DNA from: Chitinophagales bacterium | Lineage (GTDB): Bacteria > Bacteroidota > Bacteroidia > Chitinophagales > JADIYW01 | Assembly (NCBI GenBank): GCA_017984135.1 | Contig: JAGNZZ010000001.1 | Coordinates: 72,252-119,800, forward strand | Direction of reading: 5' to 3' | DNA: 47,549 bases | Shown: piece after piece, positions 32,885 to 42,717 of the stretch | How the letters are laid out: each line of letters begins with the position of its first letter | Numbering within the stretch: position 1 is the first letter of the stretch | The notes under the pieces: model-generated | The model's input: only the letters and a program-made list of their open reading frames with translations | What the model was told of the DNA's origin: nothing | Databases searched by the model: none | Position numbers and translations under genes: made by a program

Positions 32885-34102
32885 TTATGCAAGCATTTTT
32901 TGTGCTTTTAAAATTCCATCTACTAATAAATCTATTTCTTCTTTTGTATTATAAAAAGAGAAAGTGGCTCTGCAGGTTCCTGGAATTCCAAAATAATCCA
33001 TCACAGGTTGCGCACAATGGTGTCCGGTTCTGATAGCTATTCCTTGATTATCTAAGATAATACCCACATCATAAGGATGAATACCTTCTAAGAGAAAAGA
33101 AATTACAGATGATTTATTTTTAGCATTTCCATATATTTTTAAACCTTCAATCTGTTCAAGTTTTTTGGAGGCATCGGTCAATAATTCTGTTTCGTAGGTA
33201 TATATATTATCCAGACCAATTTGTTGAACATATTCAATGGCTTTTCCAAGGGCAATGCATCCTGCAATATTTGGTGTTCCGGCTTCAAATTTAAAAGGTA
33301 AATCGTTAAATTCTGTTCCTTTAAATGAAACGTTTTTTATCATATCGCCGCCACCTTCGTAAGGTGGCATTTCATTTAATATAGATTCTTTTCCGTATAG
33401 TATTCCTGTTCCTGTTGGTCCATATATTTTATGTCCTGAAAAGACTAAAAAATCAACATTTAGTGCTTGAACATCAATTTTGAAATGTTGAATGGCTTGT
33501 GCGGCATCTATTAATACTTTTGCGCCATTTTGATGTGCAATTGCTATTAATTCCTGTATTGGATTTACAGTGCCTAATGCATTGGAAACATAAGTGAAAG
33601 AAACTAATTTCGTTTTTGTTGTAATTATTTTTTTTGCATCTTCAATTGAGATTGTTCCATCTGGTTGCAGAGGAATATATTTTAAAATGCATTTTTTTTC
33701 TTCACATAAAATTTGCCATGGAACAATATTTGAATGATGTTCCATTTCTGTCACTACAATTTCATCACCTTCTTGTATAAATTTTTTTCCAAAGGAATAT
33801 GCTATTAAATTAATGGCATTGGTGGTGCCTTTAGTATAAATAATTTCATGGTCGTGTTTCGCATGTATAAAGGCTTGAACTTGTTGTCGAACTTGTTCAT
33901 ATAAATCAGTTCCTAATTGTGATAAGAAGTGAACTCCGCGATGGATATTGGCATATTGATGTTCATAATAAAATTTTTCTGTATCAATAACAATTTGTGG
34001 TTTTTGAGTAGATGCTCCATTATCTAAATAGACCAATTGTTTGCCTCTAATTTTTTCTTTTAGTATGGGAAAATCAGCTCTTATTTTTTGTATATCTAAC
34101 AT
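32885..34102 (-). CDS. sufS: Cysteine desulfurase SufS
   Basis: PLP enzyme that supplies sulfur for Fe-S clusters. The 405-residue protein has YLDNGASTQKPQIVID (about 25-40), TEMEHHSNIVPWQ (about 119-131), the PLP lysine in FSGHKIYGPTGTG near 225, and the persulfide-forming Cys in RTGHHCAQPVMDYFG near 360. The RxGHHCAQP form is the group II (SufS) type rather than IscS. Next to sufD (61 nt) and sufE (9 nt). Confidence 0.96.
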   Translation of the reverse strand: MLDIQKIRADFPILKEKIRGKQLVYLDNGASTQKPQIVIDTEKFYYEHQYANIHRGVHFLSQLGTDLYEQVRQQVQAFIHAKHDHEIIYTKGTTNAINLIAYSFGKKFIQEGDEIVVTEMEHHSNIVPWQILCEEKKCILKYIPLQPDGTISIEDAKKIITTKTKLVSFTYVSNALGTVNPIQELIAIAHQNGAKVLIDAAQAIQHFKIDVQALNVDFLVFSGHKIYGPTGTGILYGKESILNEMPPYEGGGDMIKNVSFKGTEFNDLPFKFEAGTPNIAGCIALGKAIEYVQQIGLDNIYTYETELLTDASKKLEQIEGLKIYGNAKNKSSVISFLLEGIHPYDVGIILDNQGIAIRTGHHCAQPVMDYFGIPGTCRATFSFYNTKEEIDLLVDGILKAQKMLA

Positions 34103-34163
34103 TTTTTGTTATTTATATTATTTTTTCTTTCTTGAAGATATCTACCCAAATGAATTACGTTTA

Positions 34164-35396
34164 TTATAAATCAATTTCTAATAATTCAGCAATTCTTTTT
34201 TCCATTTTATTTTTCAATGGTTCGAAATTTATTTTTTCAATCACTTCTTCGCCAAATGCAAAAACCAATAAACCACGTGCTTTATCTTTACCAATGCCAC
34301 GTGCTTGTAAATAAAATAATTCACTGTCTTCAATTTGAGATGAAGTTGCACCATGAGAACATTTTACATCATCTGCAAAAATCTCTAATTGAGGTTTGGT
34401 ATTTATTATAGCATTATTACTTAATAAAATTGTACGATTACTTTGGAATGCATTTGTTTTTTGTGCTGCTTGCGCTACAATGATTTTGCCATTAAAAACG
34501 CCTACAGAACTGCCACCTAAAATATTTTTATACAATTCAAAACTTTCACAATTTGCAACATTATGATTCACCAATGTTCGGTTGTCCACGTGTTCATCAT
34601 TTAATAAGATTGACAAACCATTCATGTGAGATTCAGCACGTTCTCCATTTATATGAAAAGTCAACACATTTCGTATAATACTACCGGTAAATGAAAGTGT
34701 CGTTACATTGCAAACGGATTTTTGTGTTTGATGGACTTGCATATTATCGGTGATACTATAACCAATTCCACCATCTTGAATTTTATACCATTCTACTGTC
34801 GAACTATCAGCTATATCTAATGCTGTAACGATATTATTGTATGTTGTTGATTCATCTAAATTATAGAAATATTCTGCAAATTTTACTTGTGAATTTTTGC
34901 CAATTTGTATTTTATTTTTTAAGTTGATAATTTGTTTTGGCTTGGTATGTATGTAAAATATTTCAATCAATTCATCGAGAATAACAAAATCTCCAATTTC
35001 TAAAAAAATACCATCAGACGTAAGTGCATTGTTTAATTCTAATAAAAAATCGTTAGTGTTGCTTTCTGTACTGTTATTGTTATTCCAGAAATTTATTTTT
35101 GGATGATTTTTTAAGTTCGACAATTCATTATGAAAAATACCATCTACAAAAACTAATCTATTTTCTGATACAGAATTATTTTCTATAAATGGTAGATATT
35201 CTGTGTTTAGAGAAATGTTGTAATTGGGATGAACTAATTGGTTTGTATCAACTTGTTGAATAATTTTATTAAAATAAGTATACTTCCACTCTTCATTTTT
35301 CATAGATGGAACACCAATTTCAATAGCATTTATTAATGATTTTTTTTGATGTTCATCTTTTAATGTTGGCAATATATTTTCTAATTGTTCTATCAT
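34164..35396 (-). CDS. sufD: Fe-S scaffold component SufD
   Basis: 410 residues of mostly beta-helix, lower in sequence conservation than SufB as usual. Recognisable parts are the N-terminal MKNEEWKYTYF (about 31-41), and the C-terminal core with FADDVKCSHGATSSQIED (about 342-359) and LFYLQARGIGKDKARGLL. SufD with SufB and SufC forms the SufBCD scaffold on which clusters are built. It lies 104 nt downstream of sufC. Confidence 0.94.
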   Translation of the reverse strand: MIEQLENILPTLKDEHQKKSLINAIEIGVPSMKNEEWKYTYFNKIIQQVDTNQLVHPNYNISLNTEYLPFIENNSVSENRLVFVDGIFHNELSNLKNHPKINFWNNNNSTESNTNDFLLELNNALTSDGIFLEIGDFVILDELIEIFYIHTKPKQIINLKNKIQIGKNSQVKFAEYFYNLDESTTYNNIVTALDIADSSTVEWYKIQDGGIGYSITDNMQVHQTQKSVCNVTTLSFTGSIIRNVLTFHINGERAESHMNGLSILLNDEHVDNRTLVNHNVANCESFELYKNILGGSSVGVFNGKIIVAQAAQKTNAFQSNRTILLSNNAIINTKPQLEIFADDVKCSHGATSSQIEDSELFYLQARGIGKDKARGLLVFAFGEEVIEKINFEPLKNKMEKRIAELLEIDL

Positions 35397-35500
35397 TATA
35401 GTCTATTTATCGTCATTTAGGCTTTAGGAGAATATTGTTTATTTAGTATGCACTTTTTTCAAACCATTGTTTTAATGATGAAAAGGTATTCGTGTTTTTA

Positions 35501-36253
35501 TTAAACAGCATCTAAATCTTTTACCCAATCGTATCCTTTTTCTTCTAATTCCAAAGCTAAATTTTTATCACCCGTTTTTACAATTTTACCATCATACATC
35601 ACATGTACAAAATCTGGAACGATATAATCCAATAATCGTTGATAATGTGTAATGACGATAAATGCATTGTCTTTATTTCTCAATTTATTTACGCCGTTAG
35701 CAACAATACGTAAAGCATCGATATCCAATCCCGAATCGGTTTCGTCTAAGATGGCTAATTGAGGATTGAGCATTGCCATTTGGAAAATTTCATTTCGCTT
35801 TTTTTCACCACCAGAAAAACCTTGATTAACAGCACGAGAAATAAAATCTTTTTTCATTTCCACTAATTCCATTTTTTCTCGCATCAATTTTAAAAATTCA
35901 TTTGGTGGCATTGGATTTTCGCCTTTGGCTTTGCGTTGCTCGTTTACTGCTGCTTTTAAAAAGTTAGCGTTGCTCACACCCGGAATTTCTACTGGATATT
36001 GGAATGCTAAGAAGATACCTTTTTGAGCACGTTCGTGTGCTTCTAATTCAAGAATATTTTCATTATTAAAATTTATCTCACCAGTTGTAATTTCATAGCC
36101 ATCTTTTCCTGCAATTACATTTCCTAAGGTTGATTTTCCGGTGCCATTGGGTCCCATAATAGCATGTACTTCACCAGCGTTTACTTGTAATGTAAGTCCT
36201 TTTAATATTTCTTTATTGTCTATAGATACGTGTAAGTTGTTTATGTTTAACAT
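35501..36253 (-). CDS. sufC: Fe-S assembly ATPase SufC
   Basis: 250-residue ABC-type ATPase: Walker [10 protein letters not shown] (about 34-42), Q-loop in [12 protein letters not shown], signature [11 protein letters not shown] (about 147-157), Walker [13 protein letters not shown] (about 168-179), and switch His in VITHYQRLL. It drives shape changes of SufBD during cluster assembly. The gene follows sufB by 67 nt. Confidence 0.97.
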   Translation of the reverse strand: MLNINNLHVSIDNKEILKGLTLQVNAGEVHAIMGPNGTGKSTLGNVIAGKDGYEITTGEINFNNENILELEAHERAQKGIFLAFQYPVEIPGVSNANFLKAAVNEQRKAKGENPMPPNEFLKLMREKMELVEMKKDFISRAVNQGFSGGEKKRNEIFQMAMLNPQLAILDETDSGLDIDALRIVANGVNKLRNKDNAFIVITHYQRLLDYIVPDFVHVMYDGKIVKTGDKNLALELEEKGYDWVKDLDAV

Positions 36254-36320
36254 GATTGTTTATTTTATTGATATATTAATTAAATAATGTATTTTATTAC
36301 TACATTATTTCATGGATGCA

Positions 36321-37766
36321 TTACCCAACACTTCCTTCTAAACTAATTTCTAATAATTTTTTAGCTTCTACTGCAAATTCCATTGGTAAATGATCCATTA
36401 CTTCTTTGCAAAATCCATTCACTATCATAGCGACAGCAGTTTCTTCATCAATGCATCGTTGTTGGAAATAGTACAACATATCTTCTCCAATTTTTGAAGT
36501 AGTTGCTTCATGTTCTACTTTTGATGAATTGTTATGTACCTCGATGTATGGAAAAGTATGTGCGCCACACGAATTTCCCATCAACAATGAATCACATTGT
36601 GAAAAATTACGTGCGTTTTCTGCTTTTTTATGCACTTTTACTAATCCACGATACGAATTTTGCGATTTTCCTGCACTTATTCCTTTCGATACAATTCGGC
36701 TTTTCGTGTTTTTACCTATATGAATCATTTTCGTACCTGTATCTGCTTGTTGGTAATTATTGGTTAATGCTACTGAATAAAATTCCCCAATAGAACCATC
36801 TCCGGCAAGAATGCAACTTGGATATTTCCAGGTAACGGCTGACCCAGTTTCTACTTGTGTCCAAGAAATTTTAGCATTTTTACCTTTACAAATACCACGT
36901 TTGGTAACGAAATTAAAAATTCCACCCACACCGTTTTTATCGCCAGGAAACCAGTTTTGAACCGTAGAATATTTGATTTCTGAATTGTCCAAAGCTATTA
37001 ATTCAACAACTGCTGCATGTAGTTGGTTTTCATCACGTTGTGGTGCAGTACAACCTTCTAAATAGGAAACATAAGCACCTTCATCAGCAATGAGTAATGT
37101 TCGTTCAAATTGTCCAGAACCAGCTGAATTTATACGAAAATAAGTACTTAATTCCATTGGACATCGAACGCCTTTTGGAATGTAACAGAAAGAGCCATCA
37201 CTGAAAACAGCACTATTTAAGGCCGCATAGAAATTATCTTTTTGTGGCACTACTGTTCCAATATATTGTTTTACTAAATCTCCATGATTACGAATTGCTT
37301 CGCTCATAGAACAAAATATAATTCCTTTTTCTTTTAAAGTTTCTTGGAAAGTTGTTTTTACTGAAACACTATCAAATACAACATCAATGGCTACGCCTGA
37401 AAGTCTTTTTTGTTCATCTAAAGAAATGCCTAATTTCTCAAATGTTTTTAATAATTCCGGATCCACTTCATCTAAAGAATTTAATTCCTTTTTAGGTTTA
37501 GGTGCTGAATAATAGATGATATTTTGGAAATCTACCTTCGGATAATGCACATTAGCCCATTTAGGTTCTGTCATTTTTAGCCATTCTTTGTAAGCCTTTA
37601 AACGCCACTCTAACATCCATTCCGGTTCTTCTTTCTTAGCAGATATGAAACGTATGATATCTTCGTTTAATCCTTTAGGTGCATTTTCTTGTTCGATATT
37701 AGTAACAAAACCATATTTATACTCGGAATTTACTACTTCATCTATTATTGCGTCTTGCTCTGTCAT
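36321..37766 (-). CDS. sufB: Fe-S scaffold SufB
   Basis: 481 residues. SufB-type features are [16 protein letters not shown] (about 47-62), [19 protein letters not shown] (about 195-213), [40 protein letters not shown] and the C-terminal [20 protein letters not shown]. SufB receives sulfur from SufE and holds the nascent cluster. It is the first gene of the operon sufB-C-D-S-E-T and has a good promoter (37807-37837) with dyads around it. Confidence 0.97.
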   Translation of the reverse strand: MTEQDAIIDEVVNSEYKYGFVTNIEQENAPKGLNEDIIRFISAKKEEPEWMLEWRLKAYKEWLKMTEPKWANVHYPKVDFQNIIYYSAPKPKKELNSLDEVDPELLKTFEKLGISLDEQKRLSGVAIDVVFDSVSVKTTFQETLKEKGIIFCSMSEAIRNHGDLVKQYIGTVVPQKDNFYAALNSAVFSDGSFCYIPKGVRCPMELSTYFRINSAGSGQFERTLLIADEGAYVSYLEGCTAPQRDENQLHAAVVELIALDNSEIKYSTVQNWFPGDKNGVGGIFNFVTKRGICKGKNAKISWTQVETGSAVTWKYPSCILAGDGSIGEFYSVALTNNYQQADTGTKMIHIGKNTKSRIVSKGISAGKSQNSYRGLVKVHKKAENARNFSQCDSLLMGNSCGAHTFPYIEVHNNSSKVEHEATTSKIGEDMLYYFQQRCIDEETAVAMIVNGFCKEVMDHLPMEFAVEAKKLLEISLEGSVG

Positions 37767-37778
37767 ACTTAATATACG

Positions 37779-37793
37779 TTAGGTGATACCTAA
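37779..37793. promoter_or_regulatory. Dyad in the suf leader, possible operator
   Basis: TTAGGT-GAT-ACCTAA is a perfect 6-bp inverted repeat just downstream of the predicted sufB transcription start and 13 nt before the ATG. A repressor bound here would block the operon. The regulator is unknown. Confidence 0.4.
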
Positions 37794-37806
37794 TATTTAG
37801 TAAATG

Positions 37807-37837
37807 CAAATTTAAGCCTTAATCAACGATTAAACAA
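37807..37837 (-). promoter_or_regulatory. Promoter of the suf operon
   Basis: On the minus strand: TTG (37837-37835), 20-nt spacer, TAAATTTG (37814-37807, exact -7 match). Transcription would start near 37803 and give a leader of about 37 nt that contains the TTAGGT dyad. Confidence 0.6.
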
Positions 37838-37840
37838 CTG

Positions 37841-37863
37841 TTATTTAGATTTATTCTAAATAA
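37841..37863. repeat. 9-bp inverted repeat upstream of the suf promoter
   Basis: TTATTTAGA/TCTAAATAA, perfect, around a 5-nt loop. It lies between the suf promoter and the divergent gene at 37911 and could be an activator or shared operator site. Confidence 0.4.
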
Positions 37864-37895
37864 TTTCATTGTTTTTATGTTAAGATTGAAAACAT

Positions 37896-37903
37896 TATTT
37901 TTA
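37896..37903 (+). promoter_or_regulatory. -7-like box of the outer-membrane barrel gene
   Basis: TATTTTTA, 7 nt before ATG 37911, which predicts a leader of about 3 nt. The -33 region (TTTT) is weak. Confidence 0.3.
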
Positions 37904-37910
37904 GAAACCT

Positions 37911-38660
37911 ATGAAAAGCTGTTTTTTAATTCTATTACTTCTGGTTTTTACGAGTTTATCTGCGCAAGTTGTAAATATTGAAAGTCAGCGATATGTAACG
38001 GATACGATAGGTTGGGCAGGAGAATACAATTTAGGATTTACCTTTGGGAAGCAAAAAGATAAATATTTTGCTTTTTTTAATTCGGCACATGTTCAGTACA
38101 AGAACAAGAAGAATCTATATCTTATATTAGGTAATTTAGATATTTTAAAATCGGGAAAGAACAAAGTTATTAATTCCGGTTTTTTTCATTTCAGATATAA
38201 TTATAAAATTAGAAAATGGTTGCGTTGGGAGGCATTTTCACAAGTTCAATACAATAAACTCACAGGATTAAGGATGCGATTTTTATTGGGAACTGGTCCA
38301 CGCTTTAAACTGGTTGAAGTAAATAAATTCAAAAGCTATTTGGGTACTTTGTATATGTTGGAATACGAAATTAATGAAGATAAAACAGAAAAATTACTAC
38401 AAGGAAGATTTAGTGGCTATTTAAGCTTTAGCTTCCGACCTATAAATACGATAGAACTAGTGAGTACGACCTATTATCAACCGAGATTTGACGCGATAAA
38501 AGATTTTAGAGTTTCTACTGAAAATGCTATTTTTTTTAAATTTCATAAAATATTATCATTTGGCTTGAATTATAGAATGACTTATGATAGTCGACCTCCA
38601 TTAGGAACAAGCACAAAGCTTATCTATAATTTAGAAAATAAATTTAAAATAGATTTTTAG
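37911..38660 (+). CDS. Outer-membrane beta-barrel protein, DUF481-like
   Basis: 249 residues with a signal peptide (residues 1-19, ending TSLSAQ). The rest is a string of amphipathic strands rich in Tyr, Phe and Lys, including LGTGPRFKLVEVNKFKSYLG (about 124-143) and ending in an aromatic residue (KIDF), as outer-membrane barrels do. This matches the DUF481/YdiY type best; the function is unknown. It is transcribed away from the suf operon. Confidence 0.55.
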   Translation: MKSCFLILLLLVFTSLSAQVVNIESQRYVTDTIGWAGEYNLGFTFGKQKDKYFAFFNSAHVQYKNKKNLYLILGNLDILKSGKNKVINSGFFHFRYNYKIRKWLRWEAFSQVQYNKLTGLRMRFLLGTGPRFKLVEVNKFKSYLGTLYMLEYEINEDKTEKLLQGRFSGYLSFSFRPINTIELVSTTYYQPRFDAIKDFRVSTENAIFFKFHKILSFGLNYRMTYDSRPPLGTSTKLIYNLENKFKIDF

Positions 38661-38706
38661 TAACAATTATTTCTCTTTTGCAAATTCATCATTGATGATT
38701 AAACAT

Positions 38707-38714
38707 TATTTTTG
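38707..38714 (+). promoter_or_regulatory. -7 box of pccB (leaderless start)
   Basis: Exact TATTTTTG, ending 5 nt before ATG 38720. A 13-nt dyad TCATCA-T-TGATGA lies just upstream at 38686-38698, in the promoter spacer. Confidence 0.5.
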
Positions 38715-38719
38715 TAGAT

Positions 38720-40270
38720 ATGACACACGAACAAAAAATAGCATTATTAGAACAAAAAAAACAAGAGGCATATCTTGGTGGCGGACAAAAACGCATAGAT
38801 GATCAACATAAAAAGGGAAAACTAACGGCACGTGAACGGATAGAATTATTAGTAGATTCAGGTAGTTTTGAAGAATTAGGGATGTTGGTAACGCATCGCT
38901 CTACTGATTTTGGTATAGATAAAGAACAATATTTGGGAGATGGCGTTGTTACTGGATATGGAAAAATAAATAATCGGTTAGTATATATTTTCTCACAAGA
39001 TTTTACGGTTTTTGGAGGTTCACTTTCGGAAACTCATGCTGAGAAAATTTGTAAAATTATGGATTTAGCGGCTAAAACAGGTGCACCGGTTATTGGCTTA
39101 AATGATTCCGGTGGCGCACGTATTCAAGAAGGTGTAGTGTCATTAGGTGGCTATGCAGATATTTTTCATAGAAATGTTCAATTTTCAGGTGTTGTACCTC
39201 AAATTTCTGCGATTATGGGACCATGCGCAGGTGGTGCCGTTTATTCACCCGCAATGACCGATTTTACAATGATGGTTGAAAATACCTCGTACATGTTTGT
39301 TACTGGTCCAAATGTAGTAAAAACGGTAACACATGAAGAGGTTACTTCTGAAGAATTAGGCGGTGCACAGACACACGCTACAAAAAGTGGAGTCACTCAT
39401 TTTACAGCAAAGAACGAAGTGGAATGTATTCAGCAAATTAAACAATTGATGAGTTATCTGCCACAAAATTGTGAAGAAGCAGCACCCAACTATCCATACA
39501 AATCATCTGTACCTGAAGTTAGAGCCGAACTTAATTCGATATTACCTCAAAATCCCAACCAACCATACGATATTCGTGATGTAATTACACATACTTGCGA
39601 TGAAAATTCATTTATGGAAGTACATAAAAGGTTTGCTGAAAATTTAGTAGTTGGTTTTGCACGTATTGCTGGAAGAAGTATCGGAATTGTTGCTAATCAA
39701 CCTGCATATTTAGCAGGCGTATTAGATATAAACAGCAGTAGGAAAGGCGCTCGTTTTACACGTTTCTGCGATGCCTTTAATATTCCTTTGTTAGTATTAG
39801 TGGACGTTCCAGGTTTTTTGCCAGGAACCGATCAAGAATGGCATGGTATTATTACGAATGGTGCTAAATTATTATATGCATTAAGTGAAGCAACGGTTCC
39901 AAAAGTAACAGTAATAACTCGAAAAGCGTATGGTGGTGCTTATGACGTAATGAACTCAAAACACATAGGTGCTGATATGAATTTTGCTTGGCCAAGTGCC
40001 GAAATTGCAGTGATGGGCGCAAAAGGCGCAGCCGAAATTATCTTTAAAAATGAAATAAAACAAGCCACTAAACCTGAAGATAAATTACAGGAAAAAGTGG
40101 ATGAATACACCAATACATTTGCCAATCCATATAAAGCAGCCGCACGAGGATTTATTGATGAAGTAATTCATCCACATGAAACAAGATTAAAGTTAATTAA
40201 AGCTTTCCAAATGTTGGAAAACAAAATTGTGCATTCTCCAAAAAAGAAACACGGAAATATTCCACTTTAA
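38720..40270 (+). CDS. pccB: Propionyl-CoA carboxylase beta subunit
   Basis: 516 residues. Carboxyltransferase domain with [19 protein letters not shown] (about 74-92), [19 protein letters not shown] (about 128-146), [18 protein letters not shown] and the second half with [19 protein letters not shown] (about 356-374) and [16 protein letters not shown]. The pattern is that of propionyl-CoA carboxylase, which makes methylmalonyl-CoA from propionyl-CoA; members may also accept acetyl-CoA. The alpha subunit is not in the window. It differs clearly from the second carboxyltransferase gene at 16829. Confidence 0.93.
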   Translation: MTHEQKIALLEQKKQEAYLGGGQKRIDDQHKKGKLTARERIELLVDSGSFEELGMLVTHRSTDFGIDKEQYLGDGVVTGYGKINNRLVYIFSQDFTVFGGSLSETHAEKICKIMDLAAKTGAPVIGLNDSGGARIQEGVVSLGGYADIFHRNVQFSGVVPQISAIMGPCAGGAVYSPAMTDFTMMVENTSYMFVTGPNVVKTVTHEEVTSEELGGAQTHATKSGVTHFTAKNEVECIQQIKQLMSYLPQNCEEAAPNYPYKSSVPEVRAELNSILPQNPNQPYDIRDVITHTCDENSFMEVHKRFAENLVVGFARIAGRSIGIVANQPAYLAGVLDINSSRKGARFTRFCDAFNIPLLVLVDVPGFLPGTDQEWHGIITNGAKLLYALSEATVPKVTVITRKAYGGAYDVMNSKHIGADMNFAWPSAEIAVMGAKGAAEIIFKNEIKQATKPEDKLQEKVDEYTNTFANPYKAAARGFIDEVIHPHETRLKLIKAFQMLENKIVHSPKKKHGNIPL

Positions 40271-40323
40271 TGTTTTTTTCGTAATTTGGATAATTATTAA
40301 ACGTAACAACTAAAATCCTTTTT

Positions 40324-41373
40324 ATGAAAAAAATTATTTATTTTTTATTGATACCATTGGTCATTACTGCTTGCATTCCATCAGGTGGTGGTGAACCAAC
40401 TATTAAACCAAATGATTTAAACCTAAATCTAACAAAAATAGCCATTAGTTCTTGTTGCTATCAAAGTGGCAATTTATCTATTTATCGATCCATAAAGGAT
40501 AAAAATCCAGACTTGTACATTGCCATGGGAGATAATGTGTATGCAGATAATATTATTGGAAATCCTGACTACCCGAACTGGATTCAATCTCAATATGATA
40601 TGCTGAAAAATAATTTTGATTATAAAAATTTTAGAGCAGCAGTGCCAAGTATTGCCACTTGGGATGATCATGATTATGGTTTAAATAATGCAGGAAAAGA
40701 GTTTCCTTATAAAATTCAATCGAAAGATAAGTTTATGAAGTTTTGGCAAATTCCTTCTACACACGATATTCGAACTCATGATGGAATTTATACTTCTTAT
40801 CTATATGGAGATGCGAATCATCGTGTACAAATTATAATGCTTGATTGTAGAAATTTCTTAGATGTATTAAGTATGGAACCTTTATCTCCAACTTCTGATA
40901 CTACTAAATCAATATTAGGTGCAACCCAATGGAATTGGTTCAGACAGCAATTAACTATTCCGGCAACCATTCGTATTGTGGTATCAAGCACACAGTTCGG
41001 TACTGAAAATAATGGTTGGGAAACTTGGTCAAACTATCCACATGAAATGGAGAAATTTTACAAAGCCATTCGTGATGCAAATGCAGAAGGAGTTTTTGTA
41101 ATTAGTGGAGATGTTCATTTTTCTGAATTTAATAAACGAACGCCATCTAACTTGTACCCAATTTATGACTTCACTTCTAGTGGTTTAACACATACTGAAT
41201 ACAATGCAAGACCAAGCCAATTCAGATTAGGTGATGTTTACAGAGCATTTAGTTTTGGTATGATTAATATTGATTGGAATCAATCACCTGTAAAAATAGC
41301 ACTTGACATTTGTGATAATAATGGAAATGTGAAACAACAACAAGTAATTTCATTAAATGAATTACAATTGTAA
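40324..41373 (+). CDS. Alkaline phosphatase D (PhoD) family lipoprotein
   Basis: 349 residues. The lipobox VITAC puts the lipidated Cys at 17. The catalytic domain has ISSCCYQSGN (about 41-50), IAMGDNVYAD (about 66-75), ATWDDHDYGLNNAG (101-114) and VISGDVHFSEF near 260. All metal-ligand motifs are intact, so it should be an active calcium/iron-type phosphodiesterase or phosphatase on the cell surface or in the periplasm. The closest relative in the window is the altered protein at 24920. It ends before a strong terminator. Confidence 0.92.
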   Translation: MKKIIYFLLIPLVITACIPSGGGEPTIKPNDLNLNLTKIAISSCCYQSGNLSIYRSIKDKNPDLYIAMGDNVYADNIIGNPDYPNWIQSQYDMLKNNFDYKNFRAAVPSIATWDDHDYGLNNAGKEFPYKIQSKDKFMKFWQIPSTHDIRTHDGIYTSYLYGDANHRVQIIMLDCRNFLDVLSMEPLSPTSDTTKSILGATQWNWFRQQLTIPATIRIVVSSTQFGTENNGWETWSNYPHEMEKFYKAIRDANAEGVFVISGDVHFSEFNKRTPSNLYPIYDFTSSGLTHTEYNARPSQFRLGDVYRAFSFGMINIDWNQSPVKIALDICDNNGNVKQQQVISLNELQL

Positions 41374-41395
41374 TTTTGAATGTAATTAATTATAA

Positions 41396-41426
41396 AAAAA
41401 TGTCGACTATTATAGTCGACATTTTT
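41396..41426. terminator. Strong palindromic terminator
   Basis: AAAAATGTCGACTA and its reverse complement around a 3-nt loop (centre 41411), with a T run on the plus strand. It ends the phoD lipoprotein gene. Confidence 0.88.
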
Positions 41427-41482
41427 ATTTTAAAAATCATTCACGTACTATCGCTTAGAATTTTATAATTTTATCTATATAG

Positions 41483-41514
41483 TTGCATAAGCTAACAGAA
41501 AAATTGTACATTTG
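41483..41514 (+). promoter_or_regulatory. Promoter of the M42 peptidase gene
   Basis: TTG at 41483-41485, 21-nt spacer, exact TACATTTG at 41507-41514. The predicted leader of about 77 nt is one of the longest in the window. Confidence 0.5.
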
Positions 41515-41594
41515 TCTCGTTATTAATTAAAGATATTCATACTATATTATTCTAATATATTCAATGAATACGATTTATTATTTTAAATTTTTAT

Positions 41595-42677
41595 ATGAAA
41601 TATTCGATTGAAAAAGAAGCTGAAGAATTTTTATTCAAGTATTTAAACAATGCTTCACCTACTGGATTTGAAGCAGAAGGACAAAAAATATGGTTGAACT
41701 ATATCAAACCATACATTGATGATTATCAAGTGGATCATTATGGAACTGTTTATGGTGTTATTAATCCTGATGCACCGTTTAAAGTGGTAATAGAAGCACA
41801 TGCCGATGAAATTTCTTGGTTTGTAAGTTACATAGGTGATGACGGAATTATTAATGTTATTCGAAATGGTGGTTCCGACCACATGATAGCTCCATCCATG
41901 CGTGTAAACTTGCACACTAAAAAAGGAATTGTGAAAGGAATTTTTGGTTGGCCAGCCATTCATCTTCGCGATTCATCTAAAGATGCTGCACCATCCGTGA
42001 AAAATATAACAATTGATGTTGGTGCAAAAAATAAAGTGGAAGTGGAAAAAATGGGCATACATGTTGGTACAGTTGCCACATTTGAAGACGAACTCATGAT
42101 TCTTAATAAAAAGTTTTATACAGGAAGAGCCTTGGATAATAGAATAGGTGGTTTTATGATTGCGGAAGTGGCTCGTTTAATTAAAATATACAAAGTAAAA
42201 CTACCTTTTGGTTTATATATCTGTAATTCCGTACAAGAAGAAGTAGGTTTACGTGGTGCAGAAATGATTGTAAATAAAATTAAACCCAACATCGCAATCA
42301 TTACCGATGTTTGTCATGATACTTCAACGCCTATGATTGACAAAAAAATTCAAGGTGATTTTAAATGCGGAAACGGACCAGTGATTACGTATGCGCCAGC
42401 AGTACACAATTTAGTGCGCGAATTAATTATCGATACTGCAGAAACAGAAAAAATTAAATTTCAGCGAGATGCAGCAAGTCGTGTAACAGGAACAGATACC
42501 GATGCCTTCGCTTATACTGGCGGTGGCGTTCCAAGTGCTTTAATTTCTTTGCCATTGCGTTATATGCACACTACTGTAGAAACAGTGGCTATTTCTGATG
42601 TGGAAGATGTAATTAAATTAATTTTTGAAACATTGAGAAAAATATCACCAAAAATGAAATTAAAATACTTAAGTTAA
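41595..42677 (+). CDS. M42 family aminopeptidase
   Basis: 360 residues. The metal ligands of the di-zinc M42 centre are visible: HADE in VIEAHADEISWFV (about 64-76), Asp in GRALDNRIGGF (about 177-187), the catalytic Glu pair in VQEEVGLRGAE (about 213-223), Asp in ITDVCHDTS (about 236-244) and His in RYMHTTVE near 325. Such peptidases form large tetrahedral cytoplasmic complexes that degrade peptides, usually from acidic or neutral N-termini. The downstream UbiA-like gene begins 69 nt later behind a hairpin. Confidence 0.93.
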   Translation: MKYSIEKEAEEFLFKYLNNASPTGFEAEGQKIWLNYIKPYIDDYQVDHYGTVYGVINPDAPFKVVIEAHADEISWFVSYIGDDGIINVIRNGGSDHMIAPSMRVNLHTKKGIVKGIFGWPAIHLRDSSKDAAPSVKNITIDVGAKNKVEVEKMGIHVGTVATFEDELMILNKKFYTGRALDNRIGGFMIAEVARLIKIYKVKLPFGLYICNSVQEEVGLRGAEMIVNKIKPNIAIITDVCHDTSTPMIDKKIQGDFKCGNGPVITYAPAVHNLVRELIIDTAETEKIKFQRDAASRVTGTDTDAFAYTGGGVPSALISLPLRYMHTTVETVAISDVEDVIKLIFETLRKISPKMKLKYLS

Positions 42678-42717
42678 TTTAGTTTTATTTCCAATTTTTT
42701 TCAAATAATTGTATATT

